Positions 53,532 to 62,481 of a stretch of 64,000 nucleotides of DNA are shown here, in pieces. This DNA comes from Labilithrix sp. (GTDB lineage: Bacteria > Myxococcota_A > Polyangia > Polyangiales > Polyangiaceae): positions 1 to 64,000 of the forward strand of contig JAHBWE010000008.1 of NCBI GenBank assembly GCA_019637155.1, given 5' to 3'. Every line of letters begins with the position of its first letter. Within the stretch, counting starts at the first letter, position 1. Below the pieces are notes generated by a model that was not told where the DNA came from, made no database searches, and worked only from the letters and a program-made list of their open reading frames with translations. The translations under genes were made by a program, and so were the position numbers.

Positions 53532-54374
53532 TCATGGACTCTCTTGGAGGAAGTCCTTGAGCGCCCGCTTCACCGCGCTCTGAACCGAAGTCGGCACTTC
53601 GGTCTTGGGGCCCGTCGTGCGGCAAAGGGCGAGGGTCTGCTTGAGCGAGTCGCAGGCGTCGCGGCAGCGGACGCACCCTTCGAGGTGCCGCTCCATCGCA
53701 TGGCAGACCTCCGCGCTGATCTCGTCCTCGAGGTGCTTCGAGAACAGCGTGAGGACGTCCGGGCACGCGCCGGCCGCGGCAGGCGCATCGCCGGGGATGC
53801 CGAGCACCGGAGCGACACCGTCACGCACGGCGACGCGCGCGCGATGCAGTCGGCTCTTCACCGCCTGCGCGCTGATGCCGAGGACCTCGGCGACCTCGGG
53901 CGCGGTGAGCCCCTCGACGTCGCGAAGGATCAGCACCTCGCGATACATCGGCTCGAGCGCGCGGATCGCATGCTCGAGCGCCTGCTCGACCTCCTTGCCC
54001 GCGAGGACCTCGTCCGGCGCTCGCCCCGGATCGCCCTGCGCTTCGACCTCGCTCGCGTCGGCGGCGTCGAGCGACGTCTCGTTCGGCGCGAACTTGCTGC
54101 GGCGGCGCTTCTTGATGCAGAAGCTCCGCGCGACGGTGTAGAGCCACGTCGAGAGAGACGACGCACCGCGGAAGTCTCGAACCCCGCGCGCCATCGCGAG
54201 CAGCGTCTCCTGCAAGACGTCCTGCGCGTCCTCGGGATCGCGGCACATCTTCATCCCGAACCGGTAGACCTGCGCCTGGTAGCGCTCGAGTAGCGTCGAG
54301 AGCGCGGCCTTGTCCCCGCCGCGCGCAGCGGCGAGCAGCTCGGCGTCGGAGGCGGTATCGAGAGACGTGCTCAT
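53532..54374 (-). CDS. ECF sigma factor with fused C-terminal Cys/His-rich domain
   Basis: 280 residues. Sigma region 2 lies at about 25-95 (EDAQDVLQETLLAMA near 48-62, TWLYTVARS near 76-84) and region 4 at 130-185 (LILRDVEGLTAPEVAEVLGIS, AVKSRLHRAR). After a linker, a Cys/His cluster follows: Cys204, His214, Cys224, His230, Cys234, Cys237, Cys241, Cys251. It reads like an anti-sigma zinc finger fused in cis, comparable to CorE-type metal-responsive ECF factors of Myxococcus. No separate anti-sigma gene adjoins it. A strong AGGAGG lies 7 nt before the ATG. It converges on the porin gene with 6 bp between stops. Confidence 0.85.
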   Translation of the reverse strand: MSTSLDTASDAELLAAARGGDKAALSTLLERYQAQVYRFGMKMCRDPEDAQDVLQETLLAMARGVRDFRGASSLSTWLYTVARSFCIKKRRRSKFAPNETSLDAADASEVEAQGDPGRAPDEVLAGKEVEQALEHAIRALEPMYREVLILRDVEGLTAPEVAEVLGISAQAVKSRLHRARVAVRDGVAPVLGIPGDAPAAAGACPDVLTLFSKHLEDEISAEVCHAMERHLEGCVRCRDACDSLKQTLALCRTTGPKTEVPTSVQSAVKRALKDFLQESP

Positions 54375-54428
54375 TTCTTTCCCTCCTGTAGCCGAAGAAG
54401 CGGTAGCGACCGAGCGCGACGTCTCGGG

Positions 54429-54434
54429 TATCTT
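54429..54434 (+). promoter_or_regulatory. -10-like box (TATCTT) for TPR protein
   Basis: TATCTT ends 6 nt before a GTG at 54441. It is identical in sequence and spacing to the box at 9000-9005. Confidence 0.5.
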
Positions 54435-54440
54435 CGGGGC

Positions 54441-55784
54441 GTGAGCGATCAAGACGGAGGGCTCGAGGAGGCGCGCGCGCAGTTCATCCGCGGGGAGCTG
54501 GACGGCGCGCTCGTCGCGGCGCGTGCTTGCCTCGCTGCGGCGAAGGCCGCCGGCGACATGACCGCGACGGGGCGCGCACGGACGCTCTGCGGCGAGATCG
54601 CCTACGATCGGCTCCGCTACCCGGAGGCCCGCGACGAGCTGAAGCGCGCCGTCACCGAGCTCGAGTCGAGCGGAGCCGACGAAAACGACGTGCGCTACGC
54701 GCGCGCGTCGCTCGGCATCGTCCTCCACACGCTCGACGACGTCGACGGCGCCACGGCGCAGCTCGCGCAGGTGGACCCCGACCCCGCCGCCGGGCCGGCC
54801 GAGGACCTCACCGTCGCGCACGCGGGACGATGGATCGTCCTCGCCGTGCTCCATCAGGCGTTCGGCGGAACGCCACGCGCACGCGCGATCCTCGAGCGCC
54901 TGCTCGCGGTCATGCCCGACTCCGACTCCGACTCCGACGACGCACGTCGCGCGGCGCGCGCGACCGCGCATCTCCAGCTCGCGGCCACGCTTCAGACGGA
55001 GGGCGCGAACGCGGCGGCGATCGAGAACGAGGAGCGCTGCGTCGAGCTCCGGACGAGCCTCTGGGGGCCCACGAACGTGCGCGTCCTCATGGCGAAGCTC
55101 AGCCTCGCGCAGCTCCTGCTCGCGAGCGGACGGACCGACGACGCGTGCCCTCTCGCGCGGGACGCGATGGCGACGCTCGAGGCCATCGGCCGCGCCGACG
55201 ATCCGCGCGCGTCGGTCGCGCACGCGACGCTGGGGCTCGTCGAGCTGACGTCCGGCGACGTCGCGGCGGGCGCGAAGCGGCTCGAGCGTGCGTGCGCGAT
55301 CGAGGAGAAGACGTTCGGAGGCGCCAGCCCGCGAACGGCGAAGATGCTCGTCATGCTCGCGCAGGTCGAGGCGACACGGCAGCAGTGGGGCCGGGTCATG
55401 GGCCTCTGCAAGAAGATGATCCCGGCGCTCCGCGGCGACGCTCGCTCGACGGACGCGTACTTGAGCGCGTGCGGTCTCGACTGCACCGCCCACATCGCTC
55501 TCGGGCGCGCCGCCGCGGGCGCCGACCGCCTCCGCGACGCGCTCGCGAACCTCGACCGGCGCGGCGCCGCCTTCTCCGAGGAGCTACGGCGCATGATCGC
55601 CGAGCTCTGGCTCCTCCTCGGCCGAACCGAAATCGCCACCGGCCGGCGAAGCGGCGTGAGCACGCTCGAGCGAGCGCGCGCGCTGGCGATGGATTGCGGC
55701 GCGAGCGACATCCTCGACGCAGCCACCAACGACTTGGAGCACGTCCGGCGCGGCGGCGGCATGGGCCTCAAGAGCACGTCCTGA
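54441..55784 (+). CDS. TPR-repeat protein
   Basis: 447-residue helical protein made of tetratricopeptide-like repeats (helix pairs of about 34 or 42 residues, e.g. RYPEARDELKRAVTELE near 60 and LVELTSGDVAAGAKRLERACAIEEKTFG near 270). The longer spacing with ERCVELRTSLWGPTNVRV resembles the TPR_12 type found in signalling regulators. There is no signal peptide or enzymatic motif. Its stop directly abuts that of the convergent giant kinase, which also ends in TPR helices, but homology between them cannot be judged by eye. The GTG start is set by the leaderless box. Confidence 0.8.
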   Translation: MSDQDGGLEEARAQFIRGELDGALVAARACLAAAKAAGDMTATGRARTLCGEIAYDRLRYPEARDELKRAVTELESSGADENDVRYARASLGIVLHTLDDVDGATAQLAQVDPDPAAGPAEDLTVAHAGRWIVLAVLHQAFGGTPRARAILERLLAVMPDSDSDSDDARRAARATAHLQLAATLQTEGANAAAIENEERCVELRTSLWGPTNVRVLMAKLSLAQLLLASGRTDDACPLARDAMATLEAIGRADDPRASVAHATLGLVELTSGDVAAGAKRLERACAIEEKTFGGASPRTAKMLVMLAQVEATRQQWGRVMGLCKKMIPALRGDARSTDAYLSACGLDCTAHIALGRAAAGADRLRDALANLDRRGAAFSEELRRMIAELWLLLGRTEIATGRRSGVSTLERARALAMDCGASDILDAATNDLEHVRRGGGMGLKSTS

Positions 55785-58700
55785 TCACCGGGCGAGCTCG
55801 GCGGCGACACGTCGAAGCCGCTGCGCGAACGTGCACGTCAGGAAGCGCTCTCGTCGCGCGGGCTCGTCGATCGCGTCCGCGCGGCGCGCGATGACCTTCT
55901 GCCCGCGCGCGAGCACCATCCGGCACGCATCGACCTGTCCGACGGCGAGCATCGTCTCGGCGCTCGTCGCGAAGAAGTCGAGGTCGAGCGCGCCGTGAAG
56001 ATGCCGGTGCTGCGTCGCCGCGACGACGGTCATGCACTCCGCGGCGGCCTCCTCCGCGCGGCCGGCTTCGAAGAGCGCGCCGGCGAGCTGCATGTGGCAG
56101 GCGCAGTCGACGGCGAAGGCCGGCTCCTGCGACAGCACCTTCGTCAGCGTGTCGATCGCGCCTTCGGGATCGCCGAGGATGCGCTGCACGTGAGCCGTGA
56201 GCACGAGCGAATACGCGCCGAAGACGCCGTCGCCCAGCATCGAGGCGCTGCGGATCGACTCTTCGACGCGCGCCCTCGCCGAGGCGGGATCGGGCATCGC
56301 GAGCGCGGTCACCGGGAGCGACCACGCGTTCAGGATCGGCAACGAGTACTTCTGCGCCTGCGCGTACCCGCGTGTACCGTACGCCGTCGCCTCTTCACGC
56401 GCGTCGAGCGAGAGCTCCGCGATGACGAGCTGGCTGAGCGAGTGGCCGTAGCCCGCGGGGTCGCGCGCCTCCTCGAAGGCCCGCTCGCTCTCCAAGCACG
56501 CCGCTCGATCGAGCCACGTGTTCCCCAGGCTGAAGCGGGCGTGCTGCGCGCGGCTGTGCGCGTTCCAGCCGCGCGCCCGCGGATCGGGATCGTCGGGCAG
56601 GAGCGCGAGCTTGGCGAGCACCGCGTCGGCGCGCTCGCGCTCGCCGTCCCAATAGAGCGCGACGACGACGAAGCTAGCGGCTTGCTGGTAGTCGTCGCCG
56701 GGGCACGTGGCGGGGTCGAGCGACTCGAGCGCGTTCGCGGCGCGCCTCGTCATCGACGCGTCCATGTTCATCGCGCCGCTCATCGCTGCCCACGAGACGA
56801 CGGCCGGATCCGCGCTCGCGGTCGCCGTCTCGCGCAACGCACGGTCGAACGATCGCCAGCCTTCCCTCACCTTGCCACGCCAGCTGAGCGCGCTCCCTTC
56901 GGCGAGCAAGAGTCGATGCAGGTCGCTGCCGGTGGCGCCGAGCGCGATCCCGCGCGCAGCGCACAGGAGCGCCGCGTCGAGATCGTTGGCCATCGAGGCT
57001 TCGCGCGCGGCGACGACGAAATGTGGGATCGCCGCCGCCGGCGTCTCGGAGCGCTCGTAGTGCTCCGCGAGCGAGAGCGCGTCGCGTTCACCGGCGGCCC
57101 GGAGCCACTCCGCCGCGAGGCGGTGCCCCACCTTGCGGTCTTCGCTCGTCAAGGCGGCGTAGGCGGCGTCGCGGAGCAGGCCATGGCGGAAGCGCACCTC
57201 GCGCTCGCCGGCGAAGCGCGACGCTTCGAGGGGCACCAGCCACTCCTTCTCGACGAGAGAAGCGACCGCGAGCTCGATCTCGGACGCGGCTCGTCCGGCG
57301 AGCAGGGCGATACCGTCGAGCCACGCGCGCTCGCCGAACACCGCCGCCGCGCGCAGGACGAGGCGCTCGTTCGACGGCTCCCGCGCCAAGTGCGTCTGGA
57401 TGACGGCGAGGAGCGAATCGGGCGTCTCCGCGGAGTCGCCCCCGCCGTGCCGGAACAGCTCTTCGAGCCAGAGCGGGCTGCCGCCGGCGCGATCGACGGC
57501 GTGGCGAACGGCTTCGCTGCTCGCGCCGGGCCGAAGGGCGAGCGCGAGCGCCTCCGCGGCCTTGCGCGCGAGCCCGGCGAGGCGCAGCTCTTCGACGCCC
57601 TGGCTCGTCCAGATCCCGGGGAACGTCTCGTGAAAGGTCGGCCGCGCGGCGCCGACGATGAAGATCGGGTGCTCCACCGCGTGCACGAGCGACTCGAAGA
57701 CTCGAAGGCTCGGCGCGTCCGCCCAATGCAGGTCTTCGAGCATCACGACGAGCAGGCCTTCGCCCGCGCCCGCCGCGCAGAGGGCGAGGGCCGCCTGCCG
57801 GATGTGCGTCGCCATGACGGACGGGCTATTCTGCGCCGCGCGCAACGCGGCGCTCGGCGCTTCATCGACGAAGCCCGCGACGTGCGCGAGCAGCTCGAGC
57901 GCGCCTTCGTCCGCGACGAGCGCGCGGAGGGCGCGGACGAAGGCCCCGCGATCGGTCGCCGTCGCGCTCATTCCCGCGGCGCGCCGAAGGAGCTGCGAGA
58001 GCATCGTGTAGGGCGAGCCCGGGCGCATCGGATCGCCGCGCGCGATCCAGACGCGCTCGGGAGCGCTTCGTCGCAGGAGCTCGCGCAGGAGCCGCGACTT
58101 CCCCGCGCCGGCCTCGCCGGTGACGAGGATCGCCCGCGTCGTGCCGTCGGCGACGCACTCGTCGAGCAAGCTCGTGATGAGCCGCATCTCGCGGTCGCGT
58201 CCGACGAACGGCGTTCGGTCCGCGATCTCGTGCGCGCGCGCGAGCTCCGCGCCCAGCCGCGCGCCGTCGATCTCGAAGCGATGGCGCAGGATCTCGATCG
58301 ACGCGGGGTCCAGCGCGACGGAGACCTCGCCCGCGCGCGAGACGAGGCTCGCGGCGCGATCGATGACGCCGCCGACCGCGTTCGAGCCGGCGCGCTCGCC
58401 GAAGCCGGTCGCGAGCGCGATCGTGTATCCGCCTTCGTGCTGCAGCGCGAGCGCGAAACGCGCGGCGCGGATGGTCTGATCGCGCGCCGAGTCGAGCTCC
58501 CAAACGAAGAGGAAGAGGCCGCCCGGCAGCCATTCATGCCGTGCATGTGCGGCCGCGGCCGCATGCGCGAGGCGCTGTCGCTTGCGCTCTTCGGAGGCCT
58601 CCGCTTCGGTCGCGCCGCTCGGGTCGAGCCCATGCGGGCGCGCGAGCACGACGGTGAGCGCCTGTCGTTCGCGGTCGGTGAGCTTCGAGGGCGGGACCGA

Positions 58701-59513
58701 CTTCGCCGCCGCGCCCGACGCCTCCGCTTCGAGCGCGCGGATCGCCCGCGCCACGGCGGCGCCGTCCGAGAGGCGCTGCTCGAGCGGCGCGAGCAACCGC
58801 GCGAACAATGCGTCGTACCGCGCGAAGCTCGGGTCGACGCTGCTCGGCGCGGGCGGCGCCTCGGTGAGGAGCTTCCCGACCACGGCGGCGGCGTGCTCCG
58901 CGTGATAGGCGGACCGCCCGGTGAGGCACTCGAAGAGCAGACACCCGAGCGAGAAGACGTCGCTCCGCGCGTCGACGGGCTTGCCGCGCGCCTGCTCGGG
59001 CGAGAGATAACCGATCGTACCGACCATCATCCCGGCGGCCGTGATCGCCGTGCCGCGGAGCGGCTTCGCGATCCCGAGATCGAGCAGCCGCACGTCCTTC
59101 GGGTCGCGGCCGACGAGGAACACGTTGCTCGGCTTCACGTCGCGATGGACGACGCCGGCGCGATGAGCGGCGCCGAGCGCCTCCGCGACGAGCGCGGCCA
59201 CCTCGAGCGACTCCGCCGGCGCGAGCGCCTTTCGCGCGAGCCGCTCCCCGAGGTCTTCGCCATCGAGCCACTCCATCGCGAGCCACGCGGCGCCGTCGTC
59301 ATCGATGCCGTGCGCGACGTAGCGCACGATGCCAGGATGGCTCACGGCCTCGAGGAGCCGGCTCTCCCGCAAGAAGCGCTGCGTAGCCTCCGCCTGAACG
59401 GTGCGCATCCGCTTCACCGCGACGACGTCCCCCGTCACGCGATCGACCGCGCGATACACGTCCCCCATCCCGCCGCCGTTCACACGCGCGCCAAGCTCAA
59501 AGCGCTCCCACAC
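55785..59513 (-). CDS. Giant Ser/Thr kinase with AAA ATPase and TPR regions (PknK-like)
   Basis: 1,242-residue signalling protein. Kinase domain about 5-265: Gly loop NGGGMG, VKRM Lys34, HRDVKPSN, TIGYLSPEQ. The magnesium loop reads DLG instead of DFG, a variant compatible with activity. Residues 275-420 look like a degenerate class III nucleotide cyclase domain (VIDRAASLVSRA, EVSVALDPAS) lacking obvious metal residues. An AAA/STAND-type ATPase follows: FVGRDREM, Walker A GEAGAGKSRLL near 467, Walker B LLVVMLEDLHWAD near 598. The rest is TPR-like helices. This is a common myxobacterial architecture. The GTG start has a TAGCCT box 6 nt upstream. Confidence 0.88.
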   Translation of the reverse strand: MWERFELGARVNGGGMGDVYRAVDRVTGDVVAVKRMRTVQAEATQRFLRESRLLEAVSHPGIVRYVAHGIDDDGAAWLAMEWLDGEDLGERLARKALAPAESLEVAALVAEALGAAHRAGVVHRDVKPSNVFLVGRDPKDVRLLDLGIAKPLRGTAITAAGMMVGTIGYLSPEQARGKPVDARSDVFSLGCLLFECLTGRSAYHAEHAAAVVGKLLTEAPPAPSSVDPSFARYDALFARLLAPLEQRLSDGAAVARAIRALEAEASGAAAKSVPPSKLTDRERQALTVVLARPHGLDPSGATEAEASEERKRQRLAHAAAAAHARHEWLPGGLFLFVWELDSARDQTIRAARFALALQHEGGYTIALATGFGERAGSNAVGGVIDRAASLVSRAGEVSVALDPASIEILRHRFEIDGARLGAELARAHEIADRTPFVGRDREMRLITSLLDECVADGTTRAILVTGEAGAGKSRLLRELLRRSAPERVWIARGDPMRPGSPYTMLSQLLRRAAGMSATATDRGAFVRALRALVADEGALELLAHVAGFVDEAPSAALRAAQNSPSVMATHIRQAALALCAAGAGEGLLVVMLEDLHWADAPSLRVFESLVHAVEHPIFIVGAARPTFHETFPGIWTSQGVEELRLAGLARKAAEALALALRPGASSEAVRHAVDRAGGSPLWLEELFRHGGGDSAETPDSLLAVIQTHLAREPSNERLVLRAAAVFGERAWLDGIALLAGRAASEIELAVASLVEKEWLVPLEASRFAGEREVRFRHGLLRDAAYAALTSEDRKVGHRLAAEWLRAAGERDALSLAEHYERSETPAAAIPHFVVAAREASMANDLDAALLCAARGIALGATGSDLHRLLLAEGSALSWRGKVREGWRSFDRALRETATASADPAVVSWAAMSGAMNMDASMTRRAANALESLDPATCPGDDYQQAASFVVVALYWDGERERADAVLAKLALLPDDPDPRARGWNAHSRAQHARFSLGNTWLDRAACLESERAFEEARDPAGYGHSLSQLVIAELSLDAREEATAYGTRGYAQAQKYSLPILNAWSLPVTALAMPDPASARARVEESIRSASMLGDGVFGAYSLVLTAHVQRILGDPEGAIDTLTKVLSQEPAFAVDCACHMQLAGALFEAGRAEEAAAECMTVVAATQHRHLHGALDLDFFATSAETMLAVGQVDACRMVLARGQKVIARRADAIDEPARRERFLTCTFAQRLRRVAAELAR

Positions 59514-59519
59514 GCCCGG

Positions 59520-59525
59520 AGGCTA
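59520..59525 (-). promoter_or_regulatory. -10-like box (TAGCCT) for giant kinase
   Basis: Located 6 nt before the GTG at 59513. Confidence 0.45.
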
Positions 59526-59814
59526 ACACGAGGCCGCGACGAGGCCGCCGAGGCGGAGAGCGCAGGAGCGGCCATGCCGCGCCGTACGACTTCGCCGACG
59601 CCTTCTGGGACGGATGCCACGTCGCACCGGCCATCCCCGACCATCGCCGCCGTGATCGAGCGCGCGATCGCCGAGCCCCCGGCGCCCGATTCCCATCCGC
59701 CCGCGCGATGCGCCTCTCATCCAGGCTTCCTTTGCATCGAAGCGAACATCTGCTCGTCACGCGCCGCCGCCACGCGGAGCACCGAAACGAGCGCGCCTTG
59801 CTCGTGCACGAACC

Positions 59815-59905
59815 ACGATCGGACCGTACGTCGCCCGTTTGGCGGAGATGACGCTTGCACGGTACCCGCGCCCGGAGCTCGGCTACCGCGCCGTGCTCGG
59901 CGGAC
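59815..59905 (+). pseudogene. IS21-family transposase fragment
   Basis: A 30-residue stretch reading YVARLAEMTLARYPRPELGY matches the C-terminal region of IS21 IstA proteins, where an RPHPEQGYRSCLG-type motif is usual. Nothing of the rest of the element remains, and the frame runs into the opposing lipoprotein gene. Confidence 0.4.
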
Positions 59906-59920
59906 CGTTCCAGGTGTCGT

Positions 59921-60613
59921 TTACGGATGGAGCACGGCGACCCCGACGCACGGGTCATCGCACTTGAAGTTGAACGGTCCCGTGCAAGCCAAGACGCCTG
60001 CCGTGCAGACGGTCCCGGGGCAGTCGCGCGGGAGTGATGTGCCCGTCGCGCGGCACGTGCAGGTCAGAGCAGGCGAGTCGAGATCGATTGCGCAGGAGGC
60101 GCCAGCGCAGCTCGGCAAGATCTTCATGCCGTCCGCCACCAGTTCGGCGCGCGTCGACGTGTTCGTGCAGTCGCAGCCGCCGGCTATCTCGTAGCAGGTC
60201 CACTCGCGCTCCGAGAACCCCTCCCACGTCGAGGAGGTCTCGCCCTTTTTGCATTTCGGCGCGACGCACTGACCGCCGCAGAGGATGCCCGCGCCCTTCG
60301 TATCGGGACAGCACCGGTCGACGCAGGACGACGACGCACCGCAGGACTCCAAGCAAGACGGGTCACAGTTCGAGCCGGTGATGACGCACGACTCGCCGTC
60401 CTGCTTCGTGCCCGTCTCGGATGTCGAGGCGTCCGTCGCTGGGACGCACTTCCCTGCGGAGCAGACCTCGTCCCCGTCGCATTCGACCTCGCACGGCACA
60501 GTTCCACCGGCCGTGCTCGATGAGCTGCACGCCGCAACCACGGCCAGCAACGCCAACAGCGCGTGAGGGATGACGAAACGAATCCGCGTGCTCCGCTGAC
60601 GCAAGACGACCAT
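59921..60613 (-). CDS. Cys-rich secreted lipoprotein
   Basis: 230-residue lipoprotein (lipobox VAAC, Cys29) with more than twenty Cys in the mature chain. The first repeat CEVECDGDEVCSAGKCVPA is a myxobacterial-type disulfide knot, as seen in many surface lipoproteins of this group. Later CxxC-like clusters (CVDRCCPD, CGGQC, CDCTN, CTCRA) continue to the end. No enzyme motif is present. The ATG at 60613 starts the signal peptide; an upstream in-frame ATG adds non-signal residues and was not used. Its neighbours are transposon remnants, so it marks the edge of the normal chromosome. Confidence 0.7.
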   Translation of the reverse strand: MVVLRQRSTRIRFVIPHALLALLAVVAACSSSSTAGGTVPCEVECDGDEVCSAGKCVPATDASTSETGTKQDGESCVITGSNCDPSCLESCGASSSCVDRCCPDTKGAGILCGGQCVAPKCKKGETSSTWEGFSEREWTCYEIAGGCDCTNTSTRAELVADGMKILPSCAGASCAIDLDSPALTCTCRATGTSLPRDCPGTVCTAGVLACTGPFNFKCDDPCVGVAVLHP

Positions 60614-60654
60614 GACCGCGCTTCCGAGCCGACCATACCTGAAGGGGACGCCAC

Positions 60655-60978
60655 TTGTCACTTCGTGGCGAACGCTTCGCAGCCGCCGTCCGCGGACGCG
60701 CGTTCAAGATCACCACCGAGGCCGACGACGCGTCGCCGCGGCCGCCGGGCCTCGCGCCGCGAGAGTTCCACGCCGAGCGACCGAACCAGCTCTGGGTCGC
60801 CGACCTCACCTACGATGCGACCTGGGCGGGCGTCGTCTAGGTCGATCGTCGGCTGGCACGTGTCGAACTCGCTCAAGAGCGACAGCGCGCTAGCGGAGAC
60901 GGTCATCTTCACGGCCGACGTGATTCGCCGACGAGGCCCTTGGCGGAACGAAGTGGATGGCCACGAGGGGTTCTTTTG
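60655..60978 (+). pseudogene. IS3-family transposase (OrfB) remnant
   Basis: The first frame reads GRAFKITTEADD ... REFHAERPNQLWVADLTYDATWAGVV then stops. The PNQLWVADLTY motif carries the first DDE Asp of IS3 OrfB. In another frame SIVGWHVSNSLKSDSAL follows directly, so the intervening segment (usually YVAFVIDVFSR) is deleted, with a frameshift. The catalytic D and E further on are absent. Non-functional. Confidence 0.75.
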
Positions 60979-61095
60979 AGGGACGGCAGTAGCCAACAAT
61001 GGAGACCGCTACGGCGATGCCTTCCTCACGTTGCCGCCCGAGCTCGGTGGCCCGAAGACGACGAGCGTCGCGATCATGTCGTCGGACTTCGCCGA

Positions 61096-61643
61096 AGGGG
61101 CGCGCGCTTCCGGGACGCGCGAGCTCGTACCTCTTCTCCTCGCTCCTTGTCTGCGGGGTCTGCGGTTCGTCGATGGTCGACTTCATCGCGGACGGCCAAG
61201 GTTCGCCGACGATCCGCGAACGGTTGAAGACGCTCGAAACCGAAGCGAAGGTCCTCCGTCGCCAGGTAAAGGCCCTCGAGCGCGACGCCACGGTGCCGAT
61301 CTCCCTCCCGACGCCGGAGGGGATGACCGCGCTGGTCTTCGATCTCGAGCGTCGCCTGATGGCGGACGTCTCCAAGGGACGGGAAGAGCTCAGGCGCCTC
61401 TTCCATGACGGGAAGATTCGACTCAACCCTCAACCGGGCGGGTTCTACGTCGCCGAGTCCGAGATCCTCCCGCTGGTCCTACTAACGACTCCGCCCTCCG
61501 TGGCGGACCAGGGAGGGCGGCGGGGTGCGGACCAAGATCCGCGGTATTCTGCGAGTAGTTGCGCGGGGGCGATACGCGGGCCGTACCACGACCTCAGGCA
61601 GCGTGTCGGCGTCCGGCTGTGTCGTGTAGACGACGTGTCTTAG
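61096..61643 (+). pseudogene. Serine recombinase (resolvase/integrase) C-terminal remnant
   Basis: Retains the recombinase zinc-ribbon start YLFSSLLVCGVCGSSMV (about 61123-61175) and, after an internal deletion, the coiled-coil region RERLKTLETEAKVLRRQVKALE. The terminal segment LRRLFHDGKIRLNPQPGGFYVAES is typical of large serine recombinases. The second zinc-ribbon Cys pair and the N-terminal catalytic domain are missing. It is probably the relic of an integrase that brought in the adjacent genes. Confidence 0.7.
61491..61520. terminator. Stem-loop at the end of the recombinase remnant
   Basis: CCGCCCTCCGTGG-CGGA-CCAGGGAGGGCGG, a 13-bp stem with one mismatch and a 4-base loop. It could stop transcription from either side of the junction between recombinase relic and the minus-strand operon. 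Confidence 0.4.
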
Positions 61644-61677
61644 GCGGGAAGTTGCTACGAGCTGCTTGCGGCGGGGT

Positions 61678-62481
61678 TCAGGGAATCTTGCCAGTCGAGG
61701 CCAGGAGTTGCCGACTGATAGCCCCGCAAACCTCCCAGAACACACGCGCGTCTTCCGCGCCTATCAAGATGCCATCGGTGTGTTCCTTGTGCGGGTGAAT
61801 GTAGTTCCGAAAGTCTCTAAGGACGTTCCCGACATCCTTGGCGGACTTCGTTATCCATCCAACTTCGTGCGCAACTTCTACCATGGCGACCAACTTCCAG
61901 TCATTGAGCGACAGTGTCTTGCCGGCCTTGTCCTTGGGTGCATTCTTCGCAGTGTAGATGGGGGCTTTGTTCGCGACGACGTTGATGCGCGCAAGAAGCA
62001 GCGTCTCCATTAGGCCGCCCATCATCACGGTCGCCGCCAGATTGGCTCCCGCGTTGATGCAGGTCTGCACCTCAGTCCATCGTCGGGTGAGAATCTCCTG
62101 CATGGCGACATCTCCGGTAAGCGACGCAAATGGCGGCGGCGCATCCGCTGTCGTCTTGCTATTCCGGACAGGGACTGCAGTCACAAGGCGACGGAGAGTG
62201 ACGAGCGCGTCCTTTGCCGCCTTCAGCGTGCTCACGTAGGTAGACCGAGCGGCGGCCTTCGCGGTGGCGTCGAGAACCTTCTGGTATGCATTGTCGACAG
62301 CACTCACGTCGAGGTCTCCGACGCGCGGCTTGTGGGTCTTGAACCACGCATAGGCCACGGCCTTCAGACCGTCACGTTCTTCGGCGCCACGGACTTGGGG
62401 GGACTTTGAACGCTGCACTGCGCTTCGTGCCCGTGCCACCTCGGCGATGGCCGCCTCGATATGTCCGAGTGTGTCACTCAT
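61678..62481 (-). CDS. HEPN-like protein, last gene of a putative defence operon
   Basis: 267-residue helical protein. The C-terminal third (about 195-262) carries LRDFRNYIHPHKE, in which Arg222 and His229 fit the R-x4-6-H RNase motif of HEPN domains, with the conserved Asn and Pro around it. The N-terminal part is a separate helical region (about 1-105) of unknown type. Many HEPN proteins are toxins or RNases in antiphage and toxin-antitoxin systems; an RNase or abortive-infection role is inferred, not shown. Its ATG overlaps the stop of the gene upstream (62478) by 4 bp, indicating translational coupling. Base composition is clearly less GC-rich than the main chromosome. Confidence 0.6.
   Translation of the reverse strand: MSDTLGHIEAAIAEVARARSAVQRSKSPQVRGAEERDGLKAVAYAWFKTHKPRVGDLDVSAVDNAYQKVLDATAKAAARSTYVSTLKAAKDALVTLRRLVTAVPVRNSKTTADAPPPFASLTGDVAMQEILTRRWTEVQTCINAGANLAATVMMGGLMETLLLARINVVANKAPIYTAKNAPKDKAGKTLSLNDWKLVAMVEVAHEVGWITKSAKDVGNVLRDFRNYIHPHKEHTDGILIGAEDARVFWEVCGAISRQLLASTGKIP

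Larger units (their letters stand above)
59514..59920. other. Intergenic region with an IS21 fragment and otherwise nothing clear
   Basis: 407 bp between the giant kinase start and the Cys-rich lipoprotein stop. Apart from the kinase -10 box and a transposase scrap near 59815-59905, no frame looks coding by codon use or similarity. Confidence 0.55.

Noticed and set aside
55995-60194. A 1,399-codon plus-strand open frame
   Set aside because: It is the complement of the giant kinase/ATPase gene, whose own frame shows many catalytic motifs; codon bias is wrong in this frame.
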